Shown piece after piece: positions 34,569 through 41,979 of a stretch of 64,000 nt of DNA. The notes under the pieces are model-generated. The model worked only from the letters and a program-made list of their open reading frames with translations. It did not search any database and was not told where the DNA came from. Source of the stretch: a virus; the IMG/VR virus record IMGVR_UViG_3300009081_000001, positions 23,060 to 87,059 of that record, one strand, 5' to 3'. Position numbers and translations under genes: made by a program. Numbering within the stretch: position 1 is the first letter of the stretch; each line of letters starts with the position of its first letter.

Positions 34569-35189
34569 ATGGTACAAAAGAAATCGGAAGTTGTGGAAGT
34601 ACCGGCACTCAGAATTGAGTTACTGTCAGTTACCTTGGTAGGGGATTCCCCGCTCATCTGTCACCGCTTCTCCAAGAAGGCGAAAAACCAAATCCTTGCC
34701 AGTCAGGGTAAGCGCGTGAAGACACGCGAGGCAAGGGATCCAGAGGGGGAAGGTATGGACGCTGCCTATACTCTGCCCGTCCCTGGAGCCTATGGGTTCC
34801 CCGCATCTGCTTTCAAGCAGGCTGCTGTCAGGGCGGCAAAGCAAGTGCCCGGCATGACAATGGTGGATACACAGGGATACTTCTTTATCAAGGCGGCAAC
34901 GCCCGATGATGCAGAGCAGCTTGTCGGCCCCCTGCGCTACAGCGAAATGCAGATCAACGAGGATGCAGTTCGTCTCGCTGGCCCTGGTAGGCCGGTAGAC
35001 CTGCGCTTTCGCCCCTACTTCCTTAACTGGGAAGTTGACCTTGAGATCGAGTACAATGCCAGCCTTGTCAGCCCAGAGCAGATCGTCTTTCTTCTGGACT
35101 CGGCAGGGTTTGGCGTGGGTGTGGGTGAGTGGAGGCCAGAGAAGGGCGGCAACTATGGTCGCTTCCACGTAAAGAAAGGGAATGAATAA
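34569..35189 (+). CDS. Conserved phage protein of unknown function (206 aa)
   Basis: Pattern VTLVGDSPLICHRFSKKAKN, then YGFPASAFKQAAVRAAKQ, RFRPYFLNWEVDLEIEYN and FGVGVGEWRPEKGGNYGRF. I know this layout as a family found in many tailed phages near recombination genes; no function is established that I can cite. First gene after the 34506 promoter, ribosome site TAGGAGGGAACGAAA. Its conserved basic residues and neighbours suggest DNA metabolism. Confidence 0.6.
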   Translation: MVQKKSEVVEVPALRIELLSVTLVGDSPLICHRFSKKAKNQILASQGKRVKTREARDPEGEGMDAAYTLPVPGAYGFPASAFKQAAVRAAKQVPGMTMVDTQGYFFIKAATPDDAEQLVGPLRYSEMQINEDAVRLAGPGRPVDLRFRPYFLNWEVDLEIEYNASLVSPEQIVFLLDSAGFGVGVGEWRPEKGGNYGRFHVKKGNE

Positions 35190-35191
35190 CT

Positions 35192-35749
35192 ATGTGGATG
35201 CCCGTCGAAGAGAGTGGTCGCTGTATCTACAGGTGCAAACCTGGCAGTCCTGTACCAGATGCACGAGCGCAAGAGATTGGAGAGTACATTGCTGACCTGG
35301 AAGAGAACAGCGGCATTACTCCTCATATCTTGCTCCAGGATGCTACTAACCCCGAGTCCAAGCTACACGAGTTCTTTGAGTGGGACGATAAGAAGGCTGG
35401 CTACCACTGGCGTCTGCAGCAGGCGCGGCAGATCATCAATCACTTTGAGATCGTCGTGGTCAATACCCGCGAGGAAGAAGAGACAAGGGTACGCGCCTGG
35501 CACAGTATCAACATCCGGGTTCAACCCCCCAAAGGACAGGAGTTTCACACGGAGACTGACAACGGGGAGCCCGAAATGCAACGGGTGTACGTCAACGCTA
35601 TTCAGGCCCTCTCAGTAGAAGACACACGCAAGCAGGTTGTAGCCAACGCCCTCAGAGAATTGAACGGCTGGCGTCATCGCTATCAGACATACGACGAGTT
35701 CAATCCTATCTTCACCGGGATTGAGCAGCTTAGTCTTGCCGAGGCATAG
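35192..35749 (+). CDS. Conserved-looking phage protein (185 aa)
   Basis: Residues 50-100 carry KLHEFFEWDDKKAGYHWRLQ followed by a strand-rich region; the end is helical (KQVVANALRELNGWRHRYQ). It sits next to the 34569 gene, as such pairs do in other phages from memory, but no function is known. Ends where the GGC pentamer tract starts. Confidence 0.6.
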   Translation: MWMPVEESGRCIYRCKPGSPVPDARAQEIGEYIADLEENSGITPHILLQDATNPESKLHEFFEWDDKKAGYHWRLQQARQIINHFEIVVVNTREEEETRVRAWHSINIRVQPPKGQEFHTETDNGEPEMQRVYVNAIQALSVEDTRKQVVANALRELNGWRHRYQTYDEFNPIFTGIEQLSLAEA

Positions 35750-36118
35750 GCAGGCAAGGCGAGGCGTAGCGGGGCTTGTTGAGGCTTGGTGGGGTTAGGC
35801 ACGGCGCGGTGTGGCAAGGCAGTCTCGGCTAGGCGTGGCGTGGCCTGGCCCGGCCCGGCGCGGTGTGGCAGGCAAGGTATGGCAAGGCGGTGCAGGGTGT
35901 GACAAGGCCAGGCGAGGCTAGGCAGGCGAGGACCGGCGGGGCTTGTCACGGTGGGGCACGGCACGGCGGGGCAGGCAAGGTATGTCATGGCGGGGCAGGC
36001 GTGGCGATGTGTGGCGAGGCGAGGCGAGGCGCGGCGCGGCTGGGCGAGGTTCGGCGGGCGCGGCCTGGATTGGCGAGGCGGGGCACGTTCTGGCTAGGCT
36101 TGGTGGGGCAGGCAAGGT
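35745..36118 (+). repeat. 370-bp degenerate GGCNN pentanucleotide tract
   Basis: Almost the whole stretch can be cut into pentamers of the type GGCAA, GGCGA, GGCTT, GGTGG, with slips of register; G greatly exceeds C on this strand. Longer repeats inside it include GGCAGGCAAGGTATG twice and GGCGCGGTGTGGCA twice. Frames that cross it (both strands) are compositional artefacts. It separates the 35192 gene from the gene at 36163 and holds no promoter I can see. Confidence 0.85.
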
Positions 36119-36121
36119 TTC

Positions 36122-36136
36122 ATTTCCGTCGGAAAT
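36122..36136. repeat. 15-bp palindrome, copy 24
   Basis: Perfect, between the GGC pentamer tract and the 36163 gene. Confidence 0.95.
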
Positions 36137-36162
36137 AGAAAACTACAAGAAGGAGAAAGAGA

Positions 36163-36732
36163 ATGCCTAAGCAGTATACGGTTTACTGGACCAATTACTG
36201 GACCAACGAGTACATGATACCTCTCAGCTTTGCTGCAGAGTCAATGAGATACGACCCCGAGCAAAAAGCCTACGAGTTCAAGACAGATGTTGGGGGGTTC
36301 CTCATCCCCAAGCAGCAAGTCCTCTATGTAGAGTGCGGCAAGCACGTCGGCCCGGCGCAAGCCTTGATAGAAGCAGGAAAGAGGGCCGCTCAGAAGAGGG
36401 GCAAGAACATAGCCATGACAGAGATTGATATAGACGAACTGCTGTCTACCCTGCCACCGGGTGAGGATGATGAATGGGACGTAGCGTTCACGGAGGATGA
36501 TATAAACGAGGCCAAGCGTAACAGGCTCTTTGGCCCTACAACAACTCAGAAGAGAGAGCTGGTAATGGCGGCACTCGCGATCCGAGATGCAATCGAGGAA
36601 TGGGGCTGTGTAAAAGCTCTTGCTTGCGATGACGATGAAAGCACATGGCGAGACTCCCTACCGGAAACCATAATGGCTGCCTATGATAAACTAGACGCTG
36701 CACTCTCTCCACTCTATGGCGACCCACTGTAG
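36163..36732 (+). CDS. Hypothetical protein (189 aa)
   Basis: MPKQYTVYWTNYWTNEYMIP..., beta-rich N-terminus, acidic middle (TEIDIDELLSTLPPGEDDEW), helical end. Ribosome site AGAAGGAGAAAGAG, after a palindrome copy (36122-36136). No family recognised. Confidence 0.6.
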   Translation: MPKQYTVYWTNYWTNEYMIPLSFAAESMRYDPEQKAYEFKTDVGGFLIPKQQVLYVECGKHVGPAQALIEAGKRAAQKRGKNIAMTEIDIDELLSTLPPGEDDEWDVAFTEDDINEAKRNRLFGPTTTQKRELVMAALAIRDAIEEWGCVKALACDDDESTWRDSLPETIMAAYDKLDAALSPLYGDPL

Positions 36733-36735
36733 TCT

Positions 36736-36750
36736 ATTTCCGTCGGAAAT
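36736..36750. repeat. 15-bp palindrome, copy 25
   Basis: Perfect, 9 bp before the integrase start. Confidence 0.95.
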
Positions 36751-36759
36751 GAGGACTGA

Positions 36760-38178
36760 ATGAGAGCGGGAATCATGGCGAGGGTGAGCACCGAGGAGCA
36801 GCTTGCGGGCTATTCTATCGGCGCTCAGGTAGATGCAATGCTCAAGTTCTGCGAGGAACAGGGCTGGCAGGTCATGGAAAGGTACATCGAAGAGGGTGTA
36901 TCTGGCACAACGTCTAACCGGCCCGAGCTACAGAGAGCTTTGCGCGATGCAGAAGCGGGGAAACTAGATGTGCTGCTTACCCACCAGCTTGACCGCTTTT
37001 ACCGAAACCTGCGCCTACAGATCGAGACGCTTGGTAAGCTAGGAGAGATGGGAGTTGGGTATCTATCTATCACCGAGAGGATTGACTACTCAACTCCCAC
37101 CGGTATGCTATTCATGCAGATGTTGGGCGCGTTCAACGAGTACTATTCCAGCAATCTGGCACGCGAGGTTAGGAAGGGCAAGCAGGGTAGAGCAGAGAGT
37201 GGTTTGACCAATGCAACGTTCTTGCCCCACGGTTACAAGAGGGTAGAGAAGGAAGCCGTCATAGAACCAGTAAGGGCAGAGACAATCCATTACATCTTCA
37301 AGCTATATGCAACAGGGCTTTACTCCTATCGGGCAATTGCAGATAGGCTCAATGCAGAAGGACACCCCGCAAGCAGTAGGAGTAAGGGAAAGTGGATCTG
37401 GCAAGCAGTGAGGGGTATCATTGAGAATCCCTACTACATCGGTCTTATCAGGCACAACGAAAAGATGTATCAGGGCAAGCACGAACCTATCATCGAGCGC
37501 AAGTTGTGGGATATGGCGCAACGAGTGAGGGAACAACGTGCAACATCGTACACTCATTCGAGGACAAAGGAAACTTTCATCTTGCGCGGCACCGGCCACT
37601 GTCTTGCCTGTGGTAGTAGGCTGTATGCAGAGAGTCATGGGAAGAATAGGTACTACCGTTGCAGTGGAAACCAAAAGGGGGTAAGTTGCACAGTTCCATT
37701 TGCAAGGGTGGAAAAGGTAGATGCAAGTTTGGCAGAGCTTGTATCTCACGCGCAACTACCAGGAAACTGGCGTGAAGAGATTGCAAGAGCTATGCAAGGG
37801 CCAGTTTCCAACGATGGCAACAAGCGCAAGTACTTGCAAGAGAAGTTGCGCCGGTTGCGTGAGCTGTACCTTGAGGATGACTTTACCAAGGAGGAGTACA
37901 ATCAAAGGAAACGTGAATTGGAAAGTGAGATTGCAAGGCTACAACCACCAGGGAAACCAGACGACATTGACGCCGAGTTGATTGCAAACCTGAGTAAACT
38001 GTGGGAGGGAGCTGAGTTGCAGCAACGCACCGACCTTGCAAACATCCTCTTTCGTAGTGTAGAGGTAGATATGCAAGAGGAAAGGGTAGTTTCCTTTGAG
38101 TCGTACCCCGAACATGCAATGTTGTTCCGGCTTATCTTTGAGGAAAGGGAAGGGAAGTTCTACAATGGACAGGCATAA
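36760..38178 (+). CDS. int: Large serine recombinase (phage integrase)
   Basis: 472 residues. Resolvase domain: ARVSTEEQLAGYSIGAQ with catalytic S10, then LTHQLDRFYRNL (arginines) and a long helix to about residue 145. Recombinase domain: TFLPHGYKRV ... ADRLNAEGHPASSR. Zinc ribbon: CLACGSRLYAES ... YYRCSGNQKGVSC. A coiled coil follows (KRKYLQEKLRRLRELYLED). It would integrate the phage by attP x attB recombination. A palindrome copy (36736-36750) lies just ahead of its GAGGACTGA ribosome site. No attP core could be picked out by eye. Confidence 0.95.
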   Translation: MRAGIMARVSTEEQLAGYSIGAQVDAMLKFCEEQGWQVMERYIEEGVSGTTSNRPELQRALRDAEAGKLDVLLTHQLDRFYRNLRLQIETLGKLGEMGVGYLSITERIDYSTPTGMLFMQMLGAFNEYYSSNLAREVRKGKQGRAESGLTNATFLPHGYKRVEKEAVIEPVRAETIHYIFKLYATGLYSYRAIADRLNAEGHPASSRSKGKWIWQAVRGIIENPYYIGLIRHNEKMYQGKHEPIIERKLWDMAQRVREQRATSYTHSRTKETFILRGTGHCLACGSRLYAESHGKNRYYRCSGNQKGVSCTVPFARVEKVDASLAELVSHAQLPGNWREEIARAMQGPVSNDGNKRKYLQEKLRRLRELYLEDDFTKEEYNQRKRELESEIARLQPPGKPDDIDAELIANLSKLWEGAELQQRTDLANILFRSVEVDMQEERVVSFESYPEHAMLFRLIFEEREGKFYNGQA

Positions 38179-38257
38179 GATGTTGATTGAGAAACTTGCA
38201 GAGATTGCACGAGACATTCAACGGCGGAAGAAACAGCTTTCGGAAAGCAAAAGGTAG
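38165..38257 (+). CDS. Tiny helical protein (30 aa)
   Basis: Found by hand, overlapping the integrase end by 14 bp; GGGAAG upstream. MDRHKMLIEKLAEIARDIQR..., one basic amphipathic helix. Small size leaves it tentative. Confidence 0.4.
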   Translation: MDRHKMLIEKLAEIARDIQRRKKQLSESKR

Positions 38258-38264
38258 AGTGAAA

Positions 38265-38280
38265 TAAGGGTTTCCCCTTA
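38265..38280 (+). terminator. Short hairpin after integrase
   Basis: TAAGGG and CCCTTA around TTTC. No T-run follows, so terminator activity is doubtful. Confidence 0.3.
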
Positions 38281-38303
38281 CGAAAAGAACAAAGGTTCAG
38301 GTA

Positions 38304-38332
38304 TTGACATTGGAAACAAGGTGTGATAGAAT
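38304..38332 (+). promoter_or_regulatory. Rightward promoter downstream of integrase
   Basis: TTGACA (38304-38309), 17 bp, TAGAAT (38327-38332). GGTTCAGG lies just before the -35 box. Confidence 0.75.
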
Positions 38333-38336
38333 GAGC

Positions 38337-38356
38337 GTGTTGGGTGAATCCAACAC
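38337..38356 (+). promoter_or_regulatory. Inverted repeat at the transcript start
   Basis: GTGTTGG and CCAACAC flank GTGAAT, four bases past the -10 box: an operator or a 5' hairpin of the mRNA. Found only at this promoter. Confidence 0.55.
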
Positions 38357-38371
38357 AGGGAGGGAATGAAA

Positions 38372-38575
38372 ATGACTTGGGCAGAAGAGTTCCGCAAGAA
38401 GCTCCACGACGAAGAGGAAGCCAAGATTGCCAGGGTAACGGCGGCTGGCTTTCGAATCACCAGGGTCACAGAGGAAGAGTTTGAGGATGGTATCGGCGCT
38501 TGCGTCGGTGTCAATGCCCAAAAGGGCTATGTATTCTACACCCTGAATCAAGCCCTGCAAGAGATTGGCGAGTAG
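38372..38575 (+). CDS. Hypothetical protein (67 aa)
   Basis: ATG at 38372 is nine bases after GGGAGGG; the ATG at 38366 is too close. TWAEEFRKKLHDEEEAKIA..., helix then beta strands. First gene of the post-integrase operon. Unknown. Confidence 0.55.
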   Translation: MTWAEEFRKKLHDEEEAKIARVTAAGFRITRVTEEEFEDGIGACVGVNAQKGYVFYTLNQALQEIGE

Positions 38576-38576
38576 T

Positions 38577-38591
38577 ATTTCCGTCGGAAAT
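38577..38591. repeat. 15-bp palindrome, copy 26
   Basis: Perfect, 13 bp before the GTG at 38605. Confidence 0.95.
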
Positions 38592-38604
38592 GGAGGAGGG
38601 AGAA

Positions 38605-38805
38605 GTGAGCGGAGCAAAGGGTATCCAGATTTGTGAGCGATGTGGGAAAGAGATCCGATCCGGTCGGGAAGTGTGGCTTGAGTACAACAACGGGAACGAT
38701 ACCTACCACAAGCCCGGCGACGTACCAGAGGAAAAGAGCTTGGGCATCTACGTGTTCGGTGCCGACTGTGCCAGGGCCATCTTGAGAAACGGCGGCAGGA
38801 AATGA
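38605..38805 (+). CDS. Hypothetical protein (66 aa), GTG start
   Basis: GTG at 38605 after GGAGGAGGGAGAA, itself straight after a palindrome copy (38577-38591). CERCGKEIRSGREVWLEYNN, with DTYHKPGD and DCARAIL, looks like a small treble-clef zinc domain. Overlaps the next gene by 4 bp. Confidence 0.55.
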   Translation: MSGAKGIQICERCGKEIRSGREVWLEYNNGNDTYHKPGDVPEEKSLGIYVFGADCARAILRNGGRK

Positions 38806-39002
38806 AAATCGCGCAAGTAGAGGTTTGGGTCGTGTCGGTCGTTTGCCCGGAGTGCGGTGAAGAGGTTTCTGATCCGAAGTGTGGATCTCTCCAGTGGGTT
38901 GTGTATGAAATCGAGGGGCGTGTTCAGGTGTGCAACGTTTGTGGTAAGGAATTTAAGTTGCCCCTCTCAGTCAAGGGAGTTCTTGCGCGGAGCAACCCAT
39001 GA
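38802..39002 (+). CDS. Zinc-ribbon protein (66 aa)
   Basis: VVCPECGEEV and QVCNVCGKEF with about 28 residues between them, one ribbon. Overlaps both neighbours by 4 bp. Unknown. Confidence 0.6.
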   Translation: MKIAQVEVWVVSVVCPECGEEVSDPKCGSLQWVVYEIEGRVQVCNVCGKEFKLPLSVKGVLARSNP

Positions 39003-39157
39003 ATCCAGTCAAGGTAGGCCAGTACGTTGAGGTAACGACAGGGGCACGGCAAGGGGAGAGGGGCACCGTGGTAGGTGTGACCAAGCTCTTTGCCAGGGTG
39101 TACATCAACGGCAAGCGGGCCATTGTAGGACTCAAGGACTTGAAGGTTATCAAGTAA
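38999..39157 (+). CDS. KOW-motif-like small protein (52 aa)
   Basis: Found by hand. VGQYVEVTTGARQGERGTVV matches the KOW pattern (a strand, glycine at the turn, G-x-V) of ribosomal and NusG-like proteins that contact RNA or ribosomes. Starts with a 4-bp overlap and shares one base with the excisionase-like gene. Confidence 0.55.
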   Translation: MNPVKVGQYVEVTTGARQGERGTVVGVTKLFARVYINGKRAIVGLKDLKVIK

Positions 39158-39342
39158 TGGACCGTCCCTTAACGGCAGGCGAAGCAGCGAAGAAGCTAGG
39201 CTACCACGTCGAGCACCTATACCGTCTCTTGAAGAAGGGCAAGGTACTCGGTGAGAAGGTAGGGCGGCAGTGGTTCATAGCACCCGAAGAGGTTCAGAGG
39301 GTGCTGTTAGAGAAGGAGATGTGGGGAGGGAAGTTGCCATGA
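39157..39342 (+). CDS. xis: Excisionase-family helix-turn-helix protein
   Basis: 61 residues. LTAGEAAKKLGYHVEHLYRL, KGKVLGEKVGRQWFI and PEEVQRVLLE give the MerR-type winged helix-turn-helix of the excisionase/HTH_17 family. One operon downstream of the serine integrase, it is a candidate recombination directionality factor, though those for serine integrases vary widely, and a plain regulator is possible. Its operon starts at a promoter with an inverted-repeat operator. The gene symbol is a family label only. Confidence 0.7.
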   Translation: MDRPLTAGEAAKKLGYHVEHLYRLLKKGKVLGEKVGRQWFIAPEEVQRVLLEKEMWGGKLP

Positions 39343-39536
39343 GTTTTGCGGGGCTGTTACTTGCTCTAGCAGGGAGCATTATCACATTCTTTGGCCTGTT
39401 GTTAATCCCGATTTCTGCTGCCAGTTTTGCAGAATCAGGATGGGGCGGTATAGCAGTAGGCGTGGGCCTCTCTGTCTGCGGTGTCGTCTGTCTATTGTTC
39501 GGAATTGGCCTGTTGAACATGACACAGGAAGGGTAG
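39339..39536 (+). CDS. Membrane protein with two helices (65 aa)
   Basis: ATG at 39339 overlaps the preceding stop. SFAGLLLALAGSIITFFGLL and GIAVGVGLSVCGVVCLLFGI are two membrane segments joined by a short loop. Ribosome site GGGAGGGAAGTTGCC. Unknown. Confidence 0.6.
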   Translation: MSFAGLLLALAGSIITFFGLLLIPISAASFAESGWGGIAVGVGLSVCGVVCLLFGIGLLNMTQEG

Positions 39537-39547
39537 GGCTCTTTTTT

Positions 39548-39880
39548 ATGGCTATCAGGGTTGGTTCAAGCCAACATAATGTAGTCACTGTAGAGCAGGG
39601 CACCTATGAGGGACTAGACTACCTTATCCGCTTGGGGATGCAGTTTGACTGGATCTCCCCGACGCTGGCAATCATGCAGGACGTGGCAAATGGTGGCAGT
39701 AGGACATTCCTGATTCCGCTCAACTGTGGGTGGACGGGTAGGGAGATAGACAGGCTGTTGAAGAGGCACGGCATCAAGACGTGGGGGCTCATGGCAATCA
39801 GCGACGTGTTTCTCATCAGCGTCCACAAGACGCAGGGCAAACAAGCCCTACGGGTGTTGATTCGGGCAGGATTGGGCTAG
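39548..39880 (+). CDS. Hypothetical protein (110 aa)
   Basis: ATG at 39548 (GGAAGGGTAGGGC upstream). Alternating helices and strands: YEGLDYLIRLGMQFDWISPT, FLIPLNCGWTGREIDRLLKR, GIKTWGLMAISDVFLISVHK. A compact alpha/beta fold, family not recognised. Confidence 0.6.
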   Translation: MAIRVGSSQHNVVTVEQGTYEGLDYLIRLGMQFDWISPTLAIMQDVANGGSRTFLIPLNCGWTGREIDRLLKRHGIKTWGLMAISDVFLISVHKTQGKQALRVLIRAGLG

Positions 39881-39920
39881 TCAGGAAGTGGATCGCTTAT
39901 CAAGATGAAGGGTACACACT

Positions 39921-40616
39921 ATGACTGAACGGTATACCAAAGTAGGCGCGTGGTTGCACGAGCAAGTCACTCCCTTTCGGGTGTTGTACTTCTCCGTGGC
40001 TCTTTACACTCTAAGGCATAGCGCCATAGGCTTTGCAACGATAGAGCAGAGAGAGGGTGTAGACCTATGGGCCTGGCTTGCAGCCCTCATCCTCGACATC
40101 GGCATGTTGCTGGCAGCGGAGAGGCTGAGGACCACGCGATCCAACTGGCTCATCCTGGGCCTTGCCCTATCTGCCCTGGGTAGTGCATACACGCAACTCC
40201 TATTCGGTGTGACGAACGCTAAGAGTGTAGTGATTGCACCGGGCGCAACATGGGCAACTACCTTTGCAACATGGATTATCGAGAAGAGAGTAGTGATCCT
40301 GCCTGTGCTTATGCCTGTGCTAGTAGTGGTGTATGCCTTTGCAAGCAAGGCGCGGGCTATCATTTCCGTCGGAAATGAAGAGGGTGAGGAATATACCTGG
40401 GTATACATCAAGAAGGAAACTCCTGCACTTTCCGACGGAAATGAGGAAACACCGATGTTGCCCGAGGAAACACCCGTACTTTCCAATGGGCACAGCAAGA
40501 AGAAACTTGTACAGACACTAAGGAACATGCACCCTACATGGACACATAAGCAGCTTGCAGAGAAAGCGGGATGCAGTGTAGGTACAGTGAGCAAGGCAGT
40601 AAAGGAGATGGAATGA
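39921..40616 (+). CDS. Membrane-anchored helix-turn-helix protein
   Basis: 231 residues. Four hydrophobic segments fill residues 20-145 (for example LWAWLAALILDIGMLLAAE and VVILPVLMPVLVVVYAF). Residues 148-190 are a linker whose sequence ISVGN, LSDGN and LSNGH comes from two perfect palindrome copies and one decayed one. Residues 195-231 (LVQTLRNMHPTWTHKQLAEK then SVGTVSKAVKEME) are a helix-turn-helix. So a DNA-binding domain hangs from the membrane, and its own gene carries three clustered sites of the genome-wide palindrome. It might tether or silence the phage DNA; this is inference. Confidence 0.65.
   Translation: MTERYTKVGAWLHEQVTPFRVLYFSVALYTLRHSAIGFATIEQREGVDLWAWLAALILDIGMLLAAERLRTTRSNWLILGLALSALGSAYTQLLFGVTNAKSVVIAPGATWATTFATWIIEKRVVILPVLMPVLVVVYAFASKARAIISVGNEEGEEYTWVYIKKETPALSDGNEETPMLPEETPVLSNGHSKKKLVQTLRNMHPTWTHKQLAEKAGCSVGTVSKAVKEME
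40362..40376. repeat. 15-bp palindrome, copy 27
   Basis: Perfect, in the membrane helix-turn-helix gene (ISVGN). Confidence 0.95.
40428..40442. repeat. 15-bp palindrome, copy 28
   Basis: CTTTCCGACGGAAAT, same gene, 66 bp further on (LSDGN); a decayed third copy follows near 40474. Confidence 0.9.
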
Positions 40617-40783
40617 GTGAGATAGTGATATCCTGGCTGCGGCAGGACCAACCCGAGGCGCTAGCGATAGTATATGAGTTCGGAAGGCTCTCCACACCGA
40701 TAGCCATTCTCAAGGAGTCTACCTTGAGAGAAGCACTTGAGCGGCTGGACCGAGAACGCAAGAATGCCGACCTGGAAGCCTGA
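40613..40783 (+). CDS. Small hypothetical protein (56 aa)
   Basis: 4-bp overlap with the membrane HTH gene (ATGA). SEIVISWLRQDQPEALAIVY..., then a charged helix. Unknown; supported by coupling. Confidence 0.5.
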   Translation: MSEIVISWLRQDQPEALAIVYEFGRLSTPIAILKESTLREALERLDRERKNADLEA

Positions 40784-40886
40784 CCCTGATCCAGATAGGA
40801 TCTTCAAGTACATCGCAATCGCAATCCCTGTGGTTGCGGTGCTGGTGGCAGCGATACTGAGGTTGTTACTGCTATGGCAACAATAA
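40764..40886 (+). CDS. Tiny membrane protein (40 aa)
   Basis: Found by hand, overlapping both neighbours in another frame. MPTWKPDPDPDR then a hydrophobic run (FKYIAIAIPVVAVLVAAILR). Its proline/aspartate head and single helix recall small phage membrane peptides. Unknown. Confidence 0.45.
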   Translation: MPTWKPDPDPDRIFKYIAIAIPVVAVLVAAILRLLLLWQQ

Positions 40887-41515
40887 AGGTTATCCAAGAC
40901 GCACCCGAGGACTTGAACAAAGACGGGAAGATCACGCTAGGAGAGCGCGTTACTGCTGCCTGTATCATGTGGCTCGTCGTGTTCATCGGCCTCAACATCA
41001 TCTACTGGAGCATCGTTGCCCTGCTAGAAGTCGAGAACCCACTAGGAGCCTGGGGTAGATGGCTGGCAGTGTTCGCCTTGCTGGATACCATTGCAACCAT
41101 CAGCATTGCCGTGTGGCGTCTGGTGTGGATCGAGCGAGACTACAAGCACGAACGAATAGAGCAGGAGCGACGCTGGAAGCGGGAGGATTGGGAGTTTGAC
41201 CAGATGCGGGGTACTGCTACGGCACCGGATACCGGGAAGCGCAGCGAGGCATGGAAGTATGACTACTACGCCATGATGTACCTTAAGAGATACTTCCGGG
41301 GTATAGACATTACCAGGGCTCAATGGGAGAAGGATGGTTTGCCCGTAGAGTGGTGGAACAACGTCAACGCCAAGCTGCAAGAGCGCCAAATCCGCCGAGG
41401 CAAGAACAAGGCTCTGGAGTATGAGACATACGGAGAGGCATGGGAGGCGTGGCTTGAGGCTAACATGAAAGCACACACACTTGAGCGGAGGGGAAACGAC
41501 TTTGTTCCAAAGTAA
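40874..41515 (+). CDS. Membrane protein with long charged C-terminus (213 aa)
   Basis: Two membrane helices (residues 28-50 and 62-84), then a highly charged helix (ERDYKHERIEQERRWKREDW) and a soluble domain with many aromatic residues. Topology suggests the C-terminal 130 residues lie in the cytoplasm. Not recognised. No ribosome site of its own; starts within the previous gene. Confidence 0.6.
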   Translation: MATIKVIQDAPEDLNKDGKITLGERVTAACIMWLVVFIGLNIIYWSIVALLEVENPLGAWGRWLAVFALLDTIATISIAVWRLVWIERDYKHERIEQERRWKREDWEFDQMRGTATAPDTGKRSEAWKYDYYAMMYLKRYFRGIDITRAQWEKDGLPVEWWNNVNAKLQERQIRRGKNKALEYETYGEAWEAWLEANMKAHTLERRGNDFVPK

Positions 41516-41518
41516 AAG

Positions 41519-41628
41519 CCCCCTACTCTCTCACGGTCTGTCGGGATGGTAAATCCCCTAGTACCGTGGGTTTACGACCACCAAGGGGAGACTGGGCATG
41601 AAGAAGATTGCCGCACTTCCCCACTGAG
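41519..41628 (+). promoter_or_regulatory. Structured leader with mini-ORF (possible riboswitch or attenuator)
   Basis: CCCCT (41520-41524) can pair with AGGGG (41584-41588), enclosing CACGGT/ACCGTG (41532-41537, 41563-41568), which encloses GGGAT/ATCCC (41543-41557). The same AGGGGAG is the ribosome site of a nine-codon ORF (41598-41627, MKKIAALPH) and can alternatively pair with CTTCCCC inside that ORF (41616-41622). Two exclusive folds around a leader peptide suggest regulation of the 41700 gene. Confidence 0.5.
41598..41627 (+). CDS. Nine-codon leader peptide
   Basis: ATG at 41598 with AAGGGGAGACTGGGC upstream encodes MKKIAALPH. Possible leader peptide in the structured region above; not proven to be translated. 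Confidence 0.3.
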   Translation: MKKIAALPH

Positions 41629-41645
41629 TAAGGTTCTCGATGATG

Positions 41646-41660
41646 ATTTCCGACGGAAAT
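41646..41660. repeat. 15-bp palindrome, copy 29
   Basis: Perfect, in the leader of the 41700 gene. Confidence 0.95.
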
Positions 41661-41699
41661 AGAGCACGAGAGAGAACGAGAGCAAGAAGGAGATTACAA

Positions 41700-41978
41700 A
41701 TGTCACTCGCAAGCAAGGAATTGACGGCCAAGATTCTGGACTTCTATTTCATCAAGCCCGATGAGGAAATCCATTTCAAGCGCGACTTCTACAGCCTATG
41801 GAATGATATATGGCACATTTGGGTATATGATGCAGGCGGGCGGCGTAGGGCCGGAATGTTCGCTGATCCCAGGTACTTTGCTAATCCCTGGCGGCGGGCA
41901 TGGTACACCCTTCTCCGCTGGAGGCCGTGGGCAATAGCCCTAATGCTGCTGCCCTTGCTCCTGGTGCTGTGGTCTTAG
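41700..41978 (+). CDS. Hypothetical protein with C-terminal membrane helix (92 aa)
   Basis: ATG at 41700 after AAGAAGGAGATTACA; an upstream in-frame ATG at 41640 would include a palindrome copy (41646-41660) but has a poorer site. Soluble first 70 residues, then WAIALMLLPLLLVLW as a tail anchor. Unknown. Confidence 0.55.
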   Translation: MSLASKELTAKILDFYFIKPDEEIHFKRDFYSLWNDIWHIWVYDAGGRRRAGMFADPRYFANPWRRAWYTLLRWRPWAIALMLLPLLLVLWS

Positions 41979-41979
41979 A

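Noticed and set aside
35683-36138. Frames on both strands across the GGC pentamer tract
   Set aside because: They merely translate the pentamer repeat; no start signals, amino acid composition is an artefact.
36732-38300. attP core next to the integrase
   Set aside because: Flanks were read for paired inverted arms; only the genome-wide palindrome and a short TAAGGG hairpin were found, neither diagnostic of an attachment site.
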